Shown one piece after another: positions 24,971-34,327 of a stretch of DNA of 64,000 bases; position 1 is the stretch's first letter; each line of letters starts with the position of its first letter. Source of the DNA: SB11 sp035906255 (GTDB lineage Bacteria; Bacteroidota; Bacteroidia; UBA8524); the NCBI GenBank assembly GCA_035906255.1, contig JAMIFM010000029.1:62001-126000 (forward strand), given 5' to 3'. The notes beneath the pieces are model-generated. The model was not told where the DNA came from. It was given only the letters and a program-made list of their open reading frames with translations, and did not search any database. A program made the position numbers and the translations under genes.

Positions 24971-25744
24971 TTACTTCAAATAATAAAAATGCACATACTT
25001 TATAAACTTACTGTAGGCATTGCCGCAACTGATTATAAAGCCTGTTTTACCCTGAAGGATGCCCAAGCGCATAAAAAACGACTGAAAAAATGACCATAAC
25101 GGATTGAATACCAATTTTATAAACGCGACTTTTTTGCCCTTTCGTTTAAGCTCATCCGCACCCAGTTTTCCATAGGTGTTCATTTTTAAAAAGTATTTAT
25201 CGATGCTTTGAAACGAATAATGCAGTATGTCGCACTTTAATGCAGCAACAACGCCACCTGCCGTCAGCTCCACATCTTCGTGAACGGCTGAAGTATTGAA
25301 GCGTGCATACTTGCGGTTAAACAATCGTTTCTGCCTATCGGGATACCAGCCGCAATAACGTATCCATTCACCCATAAAAAAGGTTTTGCGGGGCATAGTA
25401 TATACAGGCTTAGCAGCCCAGCCTGCGTTTAGCTGCTCCCATTTGGTTTCAACCTCTTTGCGCAATTCGGCACTTATTTCTTCATCGGCATCCACCCAAA
25501 AAATCACATCGTGTTTGGCTTTGCCTACCCCCAGTTGCTTGGTAGCAGCATAGCCCTGCCATTCAACTTTAATAAATTTTGTATTATGATAGCTTTGAGC
25601 TACCTGCGGGGTGCGGTCGGTACTGCCTGAATCCAACACCAATACCTCATCTATCCATTGCAACGATTCGAGACAACGGGCAATGTTGGTTTCTTCATTA
25701 TTGGCCAGTACAACGGCGCTTATCGGCAAAAGGTTTTGTGCCAC
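24971..25744 (-). CDS. Family 2 glycosyltransferase, WaaE/KdtX-like
   Basis: 257 aa from a GTG start at 25744, with no in-frame ATG before the conserved 'SAVVLANNEETNIARCLESL' strand. The DXD motif is 'VDADEE' near 87, then 'YPDRQKRLFNRKYARF' and 'VHEDVEL', as in lipopolysaccharide core or exopolysaccharide glycosyltransferases. A -7 box TAGTTTTG lies on the - strand at 25759-25752, directly before GTG, which suggests a leaderless message. It probably extends a surface glycan. Confidence 0.85.
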   Translation of the reverse strand: MAQNLLPISAVVLANNEETNIARCLESLQWIDEVLVLDSGSTDRTPQVAQSYHNTKFIKVEWQGYAATKQLGVGKAKHDVIFWVDADEEISAELRKEVETKWEQLNAGWAAKPVYTMPRKTFFMGEWIRYCGWYPDRQKRLFNRKYARFNTSAVHEDVELTAGGVVAALKCDILHYSFQSIDKYFLKMNTYGKLGADELKRKGKKVAFIKLVFNPLWSFFQSFFMRLGILQGKTGFIISCGNAYSKFIKYVHFYYLK

Positions 25745-25751
25745 AGTGCCG

Positions 25752-25759
25752 CAAAACTA
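25752..25759 (-). promoter_or_regulatory. -7 box TAGTTTTG abutting a GTG start
   Basis: Matches TAnnTTTG; only 7 bases separate it from the GTG at 25744. Confidence 0.5.
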
Positions 25760-25875
25760 CGTATTTTGACGGGCATTGGCACATCTCCTCAATTTTTAGC
25801 GTAAACGTATTTTTTTAACTACACCCAAACGTTATTTCTTTGTAAAGTGTCTATACACAAAACACCTTACAGCCA

Positions 25876-27285
25876 ATGAATAAGATTTTTACATACATTT
25901 TCTGCTTGCTGTTGCTGGCTACCAACCAACTTACGGCACAAACCAACGGCCATTGCGGCACCACCCTTACCGATGAGGTAAAACAGCAACTGCTTGATTA
26001 CGCCCAAAACGGTCGTGGATTTACCACCAAAAGTGCTGCCCAATATTACGTGCCTATTTATTTTCATTTTGTGGGTGATGATGCAGGCAAAGGGTTCTAC
26101 AACAGTCATCAGTTGATGCAGGATTTGTGTGAGTTGAACCGCCAATATGCAGCCGTAGGCTTTTATTATTACTTAGCGGGAATAAGCTATATAAAGAACT
26201 ACTCTTATTTCGACCATGATTATAACAAAGGCTACGATATGATGCGTCAAAACAATAAGCCCAACGTAGCCAACGTGTATATTGTACTAAATCCAGCGGG
26301 CAACTGCGGTTACTTTTCACCCGGACGAAATGGTGTAGCTGTGGGTAAAAACTGCATGGGAACGGGAGCAACTACTTTGGCTCACGAAATGGGGCACTTT
26401 TTCTCGCTTCCTCACCCCTTTGATAATGTTACAGGTGTTAAGGAGTACGTAAACGGAACTAACTGTGCAGTAGCAGGAGATTTGTTTTGTGATACCCGCG
26501 CTGATTTTTTAAATACCCGTTGGAATTGCCCATACACAGGCGGTCAGCTTGACCCTTTGGGTGACCCTTACGATCCGGATGAAACTTTGTTTATGAGTTA
26601 TGCTTCAGACCATTGCGCTCACCGTTTTTCGGACGAGCAAATTGATGCGATGAAATATAATATAAACACCAGCCGCACCAACCTTAAAGGCCCGTTGCAA
26701 GACACAATGCCCGTGCAGCAAGTTGCTACCCGTATTTGGCCTCCGGATAATGCGGCACAAAAACCCACCGAATCTAAATTTATGTGGAACAGTGTCCCCG
26801 GCGCTTCGTATTATATATTCCAAATTTCTCAAATCACTGTATTCCCCGGCAACTTACCCGTTGATGTTATGACAACGGATACCAGTTATATAGCTACGGG
26901 ACTTGTTAACGACCGTACCTACCGCTGGAGGGTACGCCCTGTATATGCAGGACGTACTTGCACCGATTTTCCATCTGACGTGGGCGTGTTCGTTACATCG
27001 CTAACCACAGGTGTTGAAGCCGCTGTAAATGGCACAAATGTGTTGATATATCCTAATCCTGCTGCTAAAAACTCTACACTTACTGTTGCTTTCCAAACAG
27101 AGCAAGCAGAAGGAGTAAATGCTTCGGTTACTACCGTAGAAGGCAAAAAAATCAGCAACATTATGTTAGAAAAACAAAGTGCCTTGCAATACAGCCTTCC
27201 GATTGATGAGTTACCCGCAGGGGTTTATTTTATTGAGCTTACTAATGGAAGCACAATTACCCGCCACAAACTAATGGTGGAGTAA
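25876..27285 (+). CDS. Secreted M43-like metalloprotease with T9SS sorting domain
   Basis: 469 aa with a signal peptide ending at LTAQ. The zinc site is HEMGHFFSLPH at 170-180 (His170, Glu171, His174, His180), the metzincin HExxHxxGxxH motif except that position 177 is Ser rather than Gly. 'FCDTRADF' near 204 and the Met-turn 'LFMSYASDHC' at about 238-247 match the M43 (pappalysin) family. A fibronectin-like region follows at about 290-370, and 'VLIYPNPA...AGVYFIELT' at 395-469 is a T9SS type A domain. It is secreted and probably degrades proteins outside the cell. Confidence 0.87.
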   Translation: MNKIFTYIFCLLLLATNQLTAQTNGHCGTTLTDEVKQQLLDYAQNGRGFTTKSAAQYYVPIYFHFVGDDAGKGFYNSHQLMQDLCELNRQYAAVGFYYYLAGISYIKNYSYFDHDYNKGYDMMRQNNKPNVANVYIVLNPAGNCGYFSPGRNGVAVGKNCMGTGATTLAHEMGHFFSLPHPFDNVTGVKEYVNGTNCAVAGDLFCDTRADFLNTRWNCPYTGGQLDPLGDPYDPDETLFMSYASDHCAHRFSDEQIDAMKYNINTSRTNLKGPLQDTMPVQQVATRIWPPDNAAQKPTESKFMWNSVPGASYYIFQISQITVFPGNLPVDVMTTDTSYIATGLVNDRTYRWRVRPVYAGRTCTDFPSDVGVFVTSLTTGVEAAVNGTNVLIYPNPAAKNSTLTVAFQTEQAEGVNASVTTVEGKKISNIMLEKQSALQYSLPIDELPAGVYFIELTNGSTITRHKLMVE

Positions 27286-27335
27286 AATGCCTGTCTTTTG
27301 CGAATAATTACACCTAAAAAGCATTTTTATCGTTT

Positions 27336-27344
27336 ACCTTTTGT
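27336..27344 (+). promoter_or_regulatory. -7-like box TACCTTTTG
   Basis: Resembles TAnnTTTG with one extra T; it lies 70 bases upstream of the DUF3108 gene at 27414. Confidence 0.35.
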
Positions 27345-27413
27345 TATAGGCGATGTATTAATACCAAAATTGGAACAGATATTGGATTAATAAAAAAAGA
27401 AACTGACACGACT

Positions 27414-28226
27414 ATGAAAAAGGTAATTGTATTAATGAGTGTTTTTGGGGCTTTGGCTACTTTGCCGGCCTTTATCGATAAAGATAAAGTGGAACCGGAA
27501 TACCGCACTTTTGAGATGCGGAAAATAACCAACAAAGCCTTTACCTATGGTGAAAAATTAAATTACCGTGTTCACTACGGATTTGTGAATGCAGGTGATA
27601 TTGAATTGCAGGTGAAACCAAACCCTGTAAATATAAACGGCAGGTATGCCTACCATATAGATGGTTTTGGTAAGTCTCGCTCTGGTTTTGACTGGATGTT
27701 TAAAGTACGCGACCGCTTTGAAACGTATATTGATACCCAAGCCATTTTACCCCTTCAGTTTGTTAAAAACCAAAAAGAAGGTGGCTATGAGGATACCGAC
27801 TTTGTAATTTTTGACCACAAGCTGAAAAAGTATTTCAGTAAAAAAGGTAGCAAAACCACCCCTATTGATATACAAGATGTATTATCAGTAGCGTACTACG
27901 CCCGCACATTGGATGTAAGAAACTCGCCCATAGGCACTGAGTTTACTCTGAATGTGTATTTGGACAATGAAATTTATCCGCTGGTATTTAAGATTGACGG
28001 ACGCGAAGTATTAAATACCGACGTGGGTAAAATAAACTCAATACGTGTTATCCCTCAAGTAATCAATGGCCGCGTGTTTAAAGATAAAAACGCCATGAAA
28101 GTATGGGTAAGTGATGATGAGAACAAACTGCCCTTGCGCATACAGGCTGATATTTTGGTAGGCTCAATAAAAGCTGACATTACAGGCCACTCAGGATTGA
28201 GAGGCGAATTGAACGTTAAGAAATAA
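27414..28226 (+). CDS. DUF3108 domain protein
   Basis: 270 aa, with an N-terminal hydrophobic segment that reads as a signal peptide. The motif 'AFTYGEKLNYRVHYGFVNAGDIELQV' and 'WMFKVRDRFETYIDTQAILPLQFVKNQKEG' is characteristic of DUF3108, a beta-rich envelope family. The function is unknown. A good terminator at 28245-28283 separates it from pnuC. Confidence 0.82.
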   Translation: MKKVIVLMSVFGALATLPAFIDKDKVEPEYRTFEMRKITNKAFTYGEKLNYRVHYGFVNAGDIELQVKPNPVNINGRYAYHIDGFGKSRSGFDWMFKVRDRFETYIDTQAILPLQFVKNQKEGGYEDTDFVIFDHKLKKYFSKKGSKTTPIDIQDVLSVAYYARTLDVRNSPIGTEFTLNVYLDNEIYPLVFKIDGREVLNTDVGKINSIRVIPQVINGRVFKDKNAMKVWVSDDENKLPLRIQADILVGSIKADITGHSGLRGELNVKK

Positions 28227-28244
28227 CAATTACAATTACCTTTG

Positions 28245-28283
28245 ACCCCGCTTGCCCCTTTTTTGGCGCAGCGGGGTTTTTTA
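28245..28283 (+). terminator. Terminator after the DUF3108 gene
   Basis: ACCCCGCT / AGCGGGGT arms (28245-28252, 28270-28277) followed by TTTTTTA. Confidence 0.85.
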
Positions 28284-28295
28284 TTTTAACACGCT

Positions 28296-28952
28296 TTGGA
28301 TTTTTTTAGCACCCACAATATTGCATTTACATGGCTGGGGTATAACATGAGTTATACCGAGCTGATAGCTACCGTTTTTGGTATAGCAGCCACAATTCTT
28401 TCAGCCATGCGTATCACTTATACATGGCTGGTAAATATGGTAGCCGTTGTACTGTTTGCTACCATATCATACCAACTGAAGTTATACAGCGATTTAATTT
28501 TACAGGCATATTATTTTAGCATGGGGGTACTGGGTTGGTTGTGGTGGAACAAAAAAGCCAGTAACCACTTTGTGCACGTAGGATATTGGTCGCCGGGTTT
28601 AAATATCTATTTGTTAACCGTTGCGGGCATACTAACAGCCGCAGCCATCGTGGGCTATTGCACCTCTAACTTCCATATTTGGATGCCGCAATGGTTCCCG
28701 CACCAAGCCTCGTTGCCCTACCTTAGTTCATTAGTATTAATAATGAGTTTAGTAGGCACCTACCTGATGGGTCGCCGTTATATCGAAAACTGGTGGTTGT
28801 GGGCAGTAAGTAATCTTATCTCGGCAGGAATTTACCTTTCATTAGGCAGCCTGTTTATTTTTATTTCTTACCTTATTTTTTGGGTAATAGGTCTTAGCGG
28901 TTGGTACAATTGGCAAAAAGAATACCGCACGGCAAAAACCGACCTCGCTTGA
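28296..28952 (+). CDS. pnuC: PnuC-type nicotinamide riboside transporter
   Basis: 218 aa from a TTG at 28296; an in-frame ATG at 28347 is the alternative. Seven membrane segments with 'ATVFGIAATILSAM', 'TWLVNMVAVVLFATISYQLKLYSDLILQAYYF' and 'WWLWAVSNLISAGIYL' match PnuC, which takes up nicotinamide riboside or related vitamers. The early part 'FTWLGYNMSYTEL' fits family N-termini, which supports the longer form. NAD salvage genes (51.2-53.6 kb) are in the same window. A thiamine-specific PnuT cannot be excluded. Confidence 0.85.
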   Translation: MDFFSTHNIAFTWLGYNMSYTELIATVFGIAATILSAMRITYTWLVNMVAVVLFATISYQLKLYSDLILQAYYFSMGVLGWLWWNKKASNHFVHVGYWSPGLNIYLLTVAGILTAAAIVGYCTSNFHIWMPQWFPHQASLPYLSSLVLIMSLVGTYLMGRRYIENWWLWAVSNLISAGIYLSLGSLFIFISYLIFWVIGLSGWYNWQKEYRTAKTDLA

Positions 28953-29010
28953 GCCTCATGTCTTGAGCTTGCCGTCTTGAGCTTGCCGAAAGACCCCTTC
29001 CCCTACAGGG
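28950..29010. repeat. Dispersed intergenic repeat
   Basis: 'gagcttgccgtcttgagcttgccgaaagacccc' style text with 'ccttcccctacaggggaagg' (partial palindrome). It matches repeats at about 10100 and 56210-56290. Confidence 0.6.
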
Positions 29011-29072
29011 GAAGGAAAAGTTAAGGCGCTGACTATATAAAGATTCAGGATTGGGTAAACATAAGGGGAGTT

Positions 29073-29459
29073 TTATGCCCTTGAGGGTTCCCAAAGCTCT
29101 ATCTTATTACCTTCGGGGTCTATAATCCAGCCAAATTTACCTACGCCGTCCATACTCTCAGTGTGCTCCATTACCTGTACGCCTTCATCGCGCAAGGTTT
29201 GCAACAGCCAATCAAGGTTTTCAACCCGCAGATTAAACATAAAAGCGTTGTTTGACGGTTCAAAATACTTGGTTTCTTGCTTAAACATTGAAAACACTGT
29301 GGTGCCTCTTTTATCGGGTTTGGGATCTTCGTCCCAAAAAAATACGTGGTAACCGTTTTCGCCGAACGATAAGCCAAGGTGCTTATCATACCATGCTGCT
29401 AATGCTTTTGTGTCGCGGGCTTTAAAAAAAGCACCGCCAATGCCTGTTACTCGTTTCAT
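29073..29459 (-). CDS. VOC-family (glyoxalase/bleomycin resistance) protein
   Basis: 128 aa from ATG at 29459. The reading to 29579 has a -7 box TATCTTTG on the - strand (29498-29491) inside it, so 29459 is preferred. The family pattern 'GAFFKARDTKALAAWYDKHLGL' and the ending 'GWIIDPEGNKIELWEP' (metal-binding Glu) are clear. The reaction is unknown. It is preceded on its strand by the T9SS cassette, 170 bases apart. Confidence 0.83.
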   Translation of the reverse strand: MKRVTGIGGAFFKARDTKALAAWYDKHLGLSFGENGYHVFFWDEDPKPDKRGTTVFSMFKQETKYFEPSNNAFMFNLRVENLDWLLQTLRDEGVQVMEHTESMDGVGKFGWIIDPEGNKIELWEPSRA

Positions 29460-29490
29460 AGTAAATAAAAAATTATAGGGCAATAAAAAC

Positions 29491-29498
29491 CAAAGATA
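29491..29498 (-). promoter_or_regulatory. -7 box TATCTTTG of the VOC gene
   Basis: Exact TAnnTTTG on the - strand, 31 bases upstream of the ATG at 29459; excludes the longer reading. Confidence 0.55.
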
Positions 29499-29580
29499 GC
29501 CGTATGGCGCATCACCCGAAAGGATGATTTTGGAAAAATAGGAGAGATTCCGATTAATTAATGTTTGGTCTACAAACAAC

Positions 29581-29606
29581 TGAAGCCGGTCTTTTGACCG
29601 GCTTCA
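29581..29606. terminator. Hairpin at the end of cassette B
   Basis: TGAAGCCGGTC / GACCGGCTTCA arms with a TTTT loop (29581-29591, 29596-29606), beyond the stop at 29629. On the - strand 'cagttgttt' follows, so termination would be partly Rho-independent. Confidence 0.72.
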
Positions 29607-29628
29607 GGATAATAATTACTAAATGCTG

Positions 29629-32145
29629 TTATTTTAACAGCACCAGCCTGTTTGTTTCGTAGATGGTATTGTTTTCGGTAGTTACTGCTATATAATACAC
29701 CCCTGATGAAACTCCCTCAAGGTCAATATCAATCTTATTTCCGTACATTGATAACTGAACGGGTATTAATTTAATTACTTGACCTGTTACGTTGGTTATT
29801 GTAATTTCAGCAGATTGTATGCTTGGGCTTAAGAGTTCAAGAATTGTTGTTTTTGCAGTCGGGTTGGGATAAACTTCTGAAAAATATGCCAAATTATTCT
29901 TCGCTTTGTTTTCGGCTTTTTTCAAATTCCACAAACTGTCTATAACATCCTCGCTTTTAGCAGCATGCTGATTTCCTCGGTAAGTCATTCCCGAAATCTG
30001 GTTACTACAAAATTGTTTAACATAGGTATGGGTTTTAGGATCCATAGGGTTATTACACACCATGGGTAAGGCACTTATTATTAAGTCAACCCCCGGTCCT
30101 ATATTAACATTGCTTTGAACTTCTATCAAGTTGCGAGCAATAAGTTTTGCAGGGTTATTAGGATCACCCGTTAGTGTTGTGCCTGAGGTAATAACAATTT
30201 TATCGGTAGCAAAAACTATCTTGTTTGCAGGAAAATTAATGGTGCCGCTTAAAGTAACGATACCTCCTGCGCCGGTGCCGTTTAATACTTGGTAGCTACC
30301 CATAGGTTTTGGGTTTGCAGTACCCGGGGTTATTGTTTGGCTGATATTTACTGGATAAGTAAAAACATGGGTTGCCCTGTTGTTAATACCATTACTGCCA
30401 AGGTCGGTTGAAACCAATTCAATATAAAACTTTAAGCGTACTTTTTGAAGGTCGCTTACCAAATCCCCCCTTATGGAAGCATGGTAACGCGATACTAATT
30501 CTTTGAAACAACTTATGGGGACCAACGGACTCATATACCTTACGGTATTAGCCGTAGGTTCTAAATTTGTTAATTCATCCATTGCGTGGATATTAGACGA
30601 AGAGCCAGGTGGCAATTGTATAGTATTAACTATCTCAAAAGCCACTTTTATTACCGTTTTGCTCATATCTACATTAGCGATGGGGTTAAACGCATATTCT
30701 AAATCTTCATCAAGCCATAATGTCCGTTTTAAGTGTGCCTCAGGCAAGGTTCCCCATACGGGGTCAGTCACCATTATTGAATATACACTGTCGTGGGCAC
30801 GCACTGTTGGTTTTTTTAATAAGGCAAAAGTTCCTAAAATTTCATTGTAGGTTGGGTATTCGGGCAAAATGTTATTGTTTGCATCTCTTGTGTTATTGAT
30901 ATTTTCCTCAAGATTATTCTCCCCGTCTTTAGAACCCGGTGTGGAAAAAGAGAATGCCCCGCCGCCATACTCGTCAACTTTTGTCCATGTACCTTGAAGT
31001 TTTGCAAGGGCAGTAATTGTATTTACAGACTTGGGCGAACCTGCCCCAAGTCCAATACCCATAGCACCCGTAGTAAAATCGCTATATGAAGTCAGTAACT
31101 TTTTAAAGGCCTCCGCCTGTGCTTTAGGGTCGTTGCTTGTGCTGGCTTTTTCCCATGTTTTATCATATTCATATATACCGTCTGCAAGTTTACCCGTTAG
31201 CTTAAAGAAACTGATAGCATCCTTTTGCGATTGGGATAAATTTCCTTTTAATTCAAAAAGCGATAAAAGGTTTACAATACTGCCAAAATTCCAAACACCT
31301 GTTGACGCACCAACTGCAATACTAACGATTGCGGGAGCCACCGTTTTTGCTACCGTCAGTACTCCGTTTGAAGGGTCGGTTTGGGTAATTGTTTGCCAAG
31401 TGCCATTAATTATTCCTTCCATGTTTATATCGGCTTGGCTGTAGAACTCAAAATTAACATCTACTTGGCCTTGATACTTGCACACACAGGGGTCATAGGC
31501 AACAGGCAAATCAATCCAAAAGAAATAATTTTCGTTATTGGGGAAATAGGTAGGCATTCGAATAGAAGTTACCTCCGTTTGTTGGTCAAGAGCCTGTGCC
31601 GTTTCGCCTCCCAAACTAAGCAAACTGCTGGCATTTAATGATGCTTGACCTGAAACTAAAGCCCCTTTGGGGTGCGAAAACTTTACTACAACTGTTTTGT
31701 ATGTATAGTCGGGGTTTCTTAGACTGGCAAACATCCTTATCAAACCTTGGTGTTTGTTGTAAAGAATAATATATGGAATCTTTACTGTTCGTTGACGTGA
31801 GGTAGTGTTGTCATTAAATTTTCCAAGATTAGCTTTTAAAAGCTCCCAACCATCAGCATACTCATAGTCACTATTAGTTCCGTTGGCAAGGTCGATATAA
31901 TTAAAGTTCGGGTCAGCAGTATGCCAAGGTGATAATATTGGATAACTTGGATAACCGTTGGGGTAGCATGTGAAATTGGGACTTGCGGCAGGCAATTCCC
32001 AACTAATAAAGTTTGCTGCGCTTGATTTTTCAAGATTTACCGGGCTTACCGGATTTGTTACAATACCCTTTTCGTCACACGTAGTTTGTGCATAAACCAA
32101 AAAGGATATCAGTGTATTAAACAATACAAAAACAATTTTTTTCAT
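29629..32145 (-). CDS. Large secreted protein with T9SS sorting domain (cassette B)
   Basis: 838 aa with a signal peptide ending at LVYAQ. Islands 'DGWELLKANLG', 'PYIILYNKHQGLIRMFASL', 'YDPCVCK' and 'STDLGSNGINN' are shared in order with the 939-aa protein of cassette A. The last 80 residues contain 'EVYPNPTAKTTILEL' and 'GVYYIAVTTENN', a T9SS type A domain. The middle region (about 275-420) differs from A. No enzyme motif was recognised. It is the last gene of a - strand three-gene set with short gaps of 12 and 7 bases. A surface role is inferred. Confidence 0.8.
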   Translation of the reverse strand: MKKIVFVLFNTLISFLVYAQTTCDEKGIVTNPVSPVNLEKSSAANFISWELPAASPNFTCYPNGYPSYPILSPWHTADPNFNYIDLANGTNSDYEYADGWELLKANLGKFNDNTTSRQRTVKIPYIILYNKHQGLIRMFASLRNPDYTYKTVVVKFSHPKGALVSGQASLNASSLLSLGGETAQALDQQTEVTSIRMPTYFPNNENYFFWIDLPVAYDPCVCKYQGQVDVNFEFYSQADINMEGIINGTWQTITQTDPSNGVLTVAKTVAPAIVSIAVGASTGVWNFGSIVNLLSLFELKGNLSQSQKDAISFFKLTGKLADGIYEYDKTWEKASTSNDPKAQAEAFKKLLTSYSDFTTGAMGIGLGAGSPKSVNTITALAKLQGTWTKVDEYGGGAFSFSTPGSKDGENNLEENINNTRDANNNILPEYPTYNEILGTFALLKKPTVRAHDSVYSIMVTDPVWGTLPEAHLKRTLWLDEDLEYAFNPIANVDMSKTVIKVAFEIVNTIQLPPGSSSNIHAMDELTNLEPTANTVRYMSPLVPISCFKELVSRYHASIRGDLVSDLQKVRLKFYIELVSTDLGSNGINNRATHVFTYPVNISQTITPGTANPKPMGSYQVLNGTGAGGIVTLSGTINFPANKIVFATDKIVITSGTTLTGDPNNPAKLIARNLIEVQSNVNIGPGVDLIISALPMVCNNPMDPKTHTYVKQFCSNQISGMTYRGNQHAAKSEDVIDSLWNLKKAENKAKNNLAYFSEVYPNPTAKTTILELLSPSIQSAEITITNVTGQVIKLIPVQLSMYGNKIDIDLEGVSSGVYYIAVTTENNTIYETNRLVLLK

Positions 32146-32157
32146 GATAGTCTGTTT

Positions 32158-32973
32158 TTAATTTACTCGTTTACCTGTAAACCAGTATCTCGTTTTAATA
32201 ATAGGGTCGCCAACTTTCCAATCTGCATATTTTCTATCTAAGGCTTCGGTCTCGATATGTAAAGTTTGGTTATCATTCTCCAAACTGAAGTTTATCCAAA
32301 AATGCCCCTTTTCCCCGTTGCTTGAAGATGACGATCCCGCTTTAACATTTAGTCTTCTCAACCGCAAAATCCTTTCAAAATCAGTGTTTTTTGGGGTAAT
32401 AGGTGAGAAAACCGGGAGGCCATCCAAATAAAGACCTGTGTATGGAAATCCGCTTAAAGAATCTGTAACCATTGTGTCGGGGTTAATATAAACACGCCTT
32501 AATGTGTTAGGATCATGTTTAAAAAACCCTTCATAAGTACCTTTAATGTATGTGCCGGCTTTAAAATGTAGCTTTCTCACGAAGGTTGCTATGGTGTCAT
32601 CAGGAAAACACTCACTTGGGGGTTTCCTTACAGTTAACCAGATATCTATACTTCTTCCACCTTGATTATAAAAATCGCCGAAAAGTAGCGTAACACTTCT
32701 TGTTGTCCTCCGTTGAGGGTCAGTACCAGTTTTCCACGAATAGGTGACCCCGTCATCGGGGGCTTGTTTTGCCGTAAACTTTACAGTTAACCAACCTGCC
32801 GTATCCGTATCATATAGCTCAATATCTTTAAAATAGGTATCCTGCGGGTCTTCCTGCATATAAAAATCAGCCGATAGCGGGTTCGCATTGTCGCATATAT
32901 CCTGCTTATCGGGCTTGCAGCTTACAAGGGTTACTATAAGTGGTACTAATACTATTAACAAAAAGGGTTTCAT
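32158..32973 (-). CDS. PKD-like lipoprotein (cassette B)
   Basis: 271 aa. 'LVSC' at about residues 16-19 is a lipobox, followed by KPDK. The order of conserved features, namely 'YSWKTG' near 82, 'TVRKPPSECFPDD' near 122 and 'IKGTYEGFF' near 155, matches the lipoprotein at 5585-6379. A Ser-rich loop and many Thr/Arg residues follow. It is 7 bases downstream of the coiled-coil gene and 12 upstream of the cargo gene. It probably attaches to the outer membrane surface; function unknown. Confidence 0.72.
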   Translation of the reverse strand: MKPFLLIVLVPLIVTLVSCKPDKQDICDNANPLSADFYMQEDPQDTYFKDIELYDTDTAGWLTVKFTAKQAPDDGVTYSWKTGTDPQRRTTRSVTLLFGDFYNQGGRSIDIWLTVRKPPSECFPDDTIATFVRKLHFKAGTYIKGTYEGFFKHDPNTLRRVYINPDTMVTDSLSGFPYTGLYLDGLPVFSPITPKNTDFERILRLRRLNVKAGSSSSSNGEKGHFWINFSLENDNQTLHIETEALDRKYADWKVGDPIIKTRYWFTGKRVN

Positions 32974-32980
32974 GTCACCT

Positions 32981-34117
32981 CTATTTATTAATTAATTTTT
33001 CGGCTTGTTTTTTCAAAAGTTCAACTTCATCAGTCAATACCTTTATTTGTTTTTCTTGTGCAATACTATACAAAGTTAACTCCTCAATCTTCTGCATTTG
33101 CAGGGGTACAATTTCATTAACGCTTAAGCCGTTTTCAAGCATTTGTTCTTCACTGGGGATATTGGGAAGGTGTGAATTGAGGGCAATAAATTTCTCAACA
33201 TCAGATAAAAGCATTAAATCATACCCCGCTTTAAAAACAGTATCAGGCCACCAAATAGCTCTGGTTTTAACATTAAGAACTTGTATTTCTCCCCTAAGCT
33301 CTACATTACCATCTTTATCCATACGCAACCCCCCTGTTTGTCCGCTTGTGCTCCAAGGCGCAATTACAAGTGAGCCATTTAGGTTTGAGCCGTTTGCTCC
33401 TTTTCCGTCAGTAAAAAACATCCCTTGGTCATACTGTTGCGAAATAGAGTTATATCCGTCATTAGCTAATAAGGGAATAAACATAACGTGTTGCGTTCTG
33501 TTATTTGAGCCAAATTGTTGGCGACCTACTATGAAGCCCGGATAATTATATGCTCCCAAACTCTTTACATCAAAAGTAGCGCGGGGAGCTTCAATATTAA
33601 CCCCTGCAACTCCGTTGGGGCAAACCATAAACCTGCTGGTGTATGCTCCTGATGTTTGACTTACAACAAGCGAGTTATTTTGTGTTCGAGCCCAAATCAT
33701 TGGCTTGCTGTTGTTTAAATATGTGCCGTATTGGCGTAATGTGAAATCAGCAGTGGGGTATGTTTGTGAAACAGGAGGGCCTATTCCGGGTTCTGGGTTT
33801 GTTATTAAAACGGGTTCTGCTATGCCATCAAAAGACACCGGGTAATACTTTGCCGGAACAAAGGGACATGCGGTGTTTGAGATAACCAAACCAAGCTGGC
33901 TGTCGTCACAATATTGAATTTCCTGCCAGCCTACCGGAGCCATCACACCAATGCCAACTGCATTGATGGTGGTTGTTTGATTTGGTGGAGGATTCCAAGA
34001 ACCTGGTACCTGTGCTGATATTGTTGCTGAGAGAACCATAATAGCTAAAGAAGCAAAGGTTTTTGTGCAATTAGCCTTAAGTAAAGATTTAATAAATAAT
34101 GAGTCTAGTTTTTTCAT
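32981..34117 (-). CDS. Secreted tail-fibre-like protein with C-terminal coiled coil (cassette B)
   Basis: 378 aa with a signal peptide ending 'TISAQ'. The C-terminus carries the same ordered motifs as the gene at 3923-4765: 'WPDTVFKAGYDL', 'SHLPNIPS', 'ENGLSVNEI' and 'IEELTLYSIAQEK', then a heptad coiled coil. The 270-residue N-terminal part differs and is rich in Gly, Asn and Pro. It is the first gene of the cassette; the 210-base region to 34328 has no clear -7 box. Confidence 0.77.
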   Translation of the reverse strand: MKKLDSLFIKSLLKANCTKTFASLAIMVLSATISAQVPGSWNPPPNQTTTINAVGIGVMAPVGWQEIQYCDDSQLGLVISNTACPFVPAKYYPVSFDGIAEPVLITNPEPGIGPPVSQTYPTADFTLRQYGTYLNNSKPMIWARTQNNSLVVSQTSGAYTSRFMVCPNGVAGVNIEAPRATFDVKSLGAYNYPGFIVGRQQFGSNNRTQHVMFIPLLANDGYNSISQQYDQGMFFTDGKGANGSNLNGSLVIAPWSTSGQTGGLRMDKDGNVELRGEIQVLNVKTRAIWWPDTVFKAGYDLMLLSDVEKFIALNSHLPNIPSEEQMLENGLSVNEIVPLQMQKIEELTLYSIAQEKQIKVLTDEVELLKKQAEKLINK

Positions 34118-34327
34118 AGAATGAAATTGATTAGTTATACAATAATATAATGCCTTCTAGGAGTTTAGATAGCCGAAGGTACTAAATAGGAAGAAACTGC
34201 CAAAATAGCAAAGACTTGTAGAGGTATCCTTTCGTCGAAAAACGATAGAAGTGGCTAAAACAGGGGTGTCGTTTTAGCAGAGAGAAATAGAAAATGACAA
34301 AAAAAAGACAAAACGCCGTTTAGAGTA

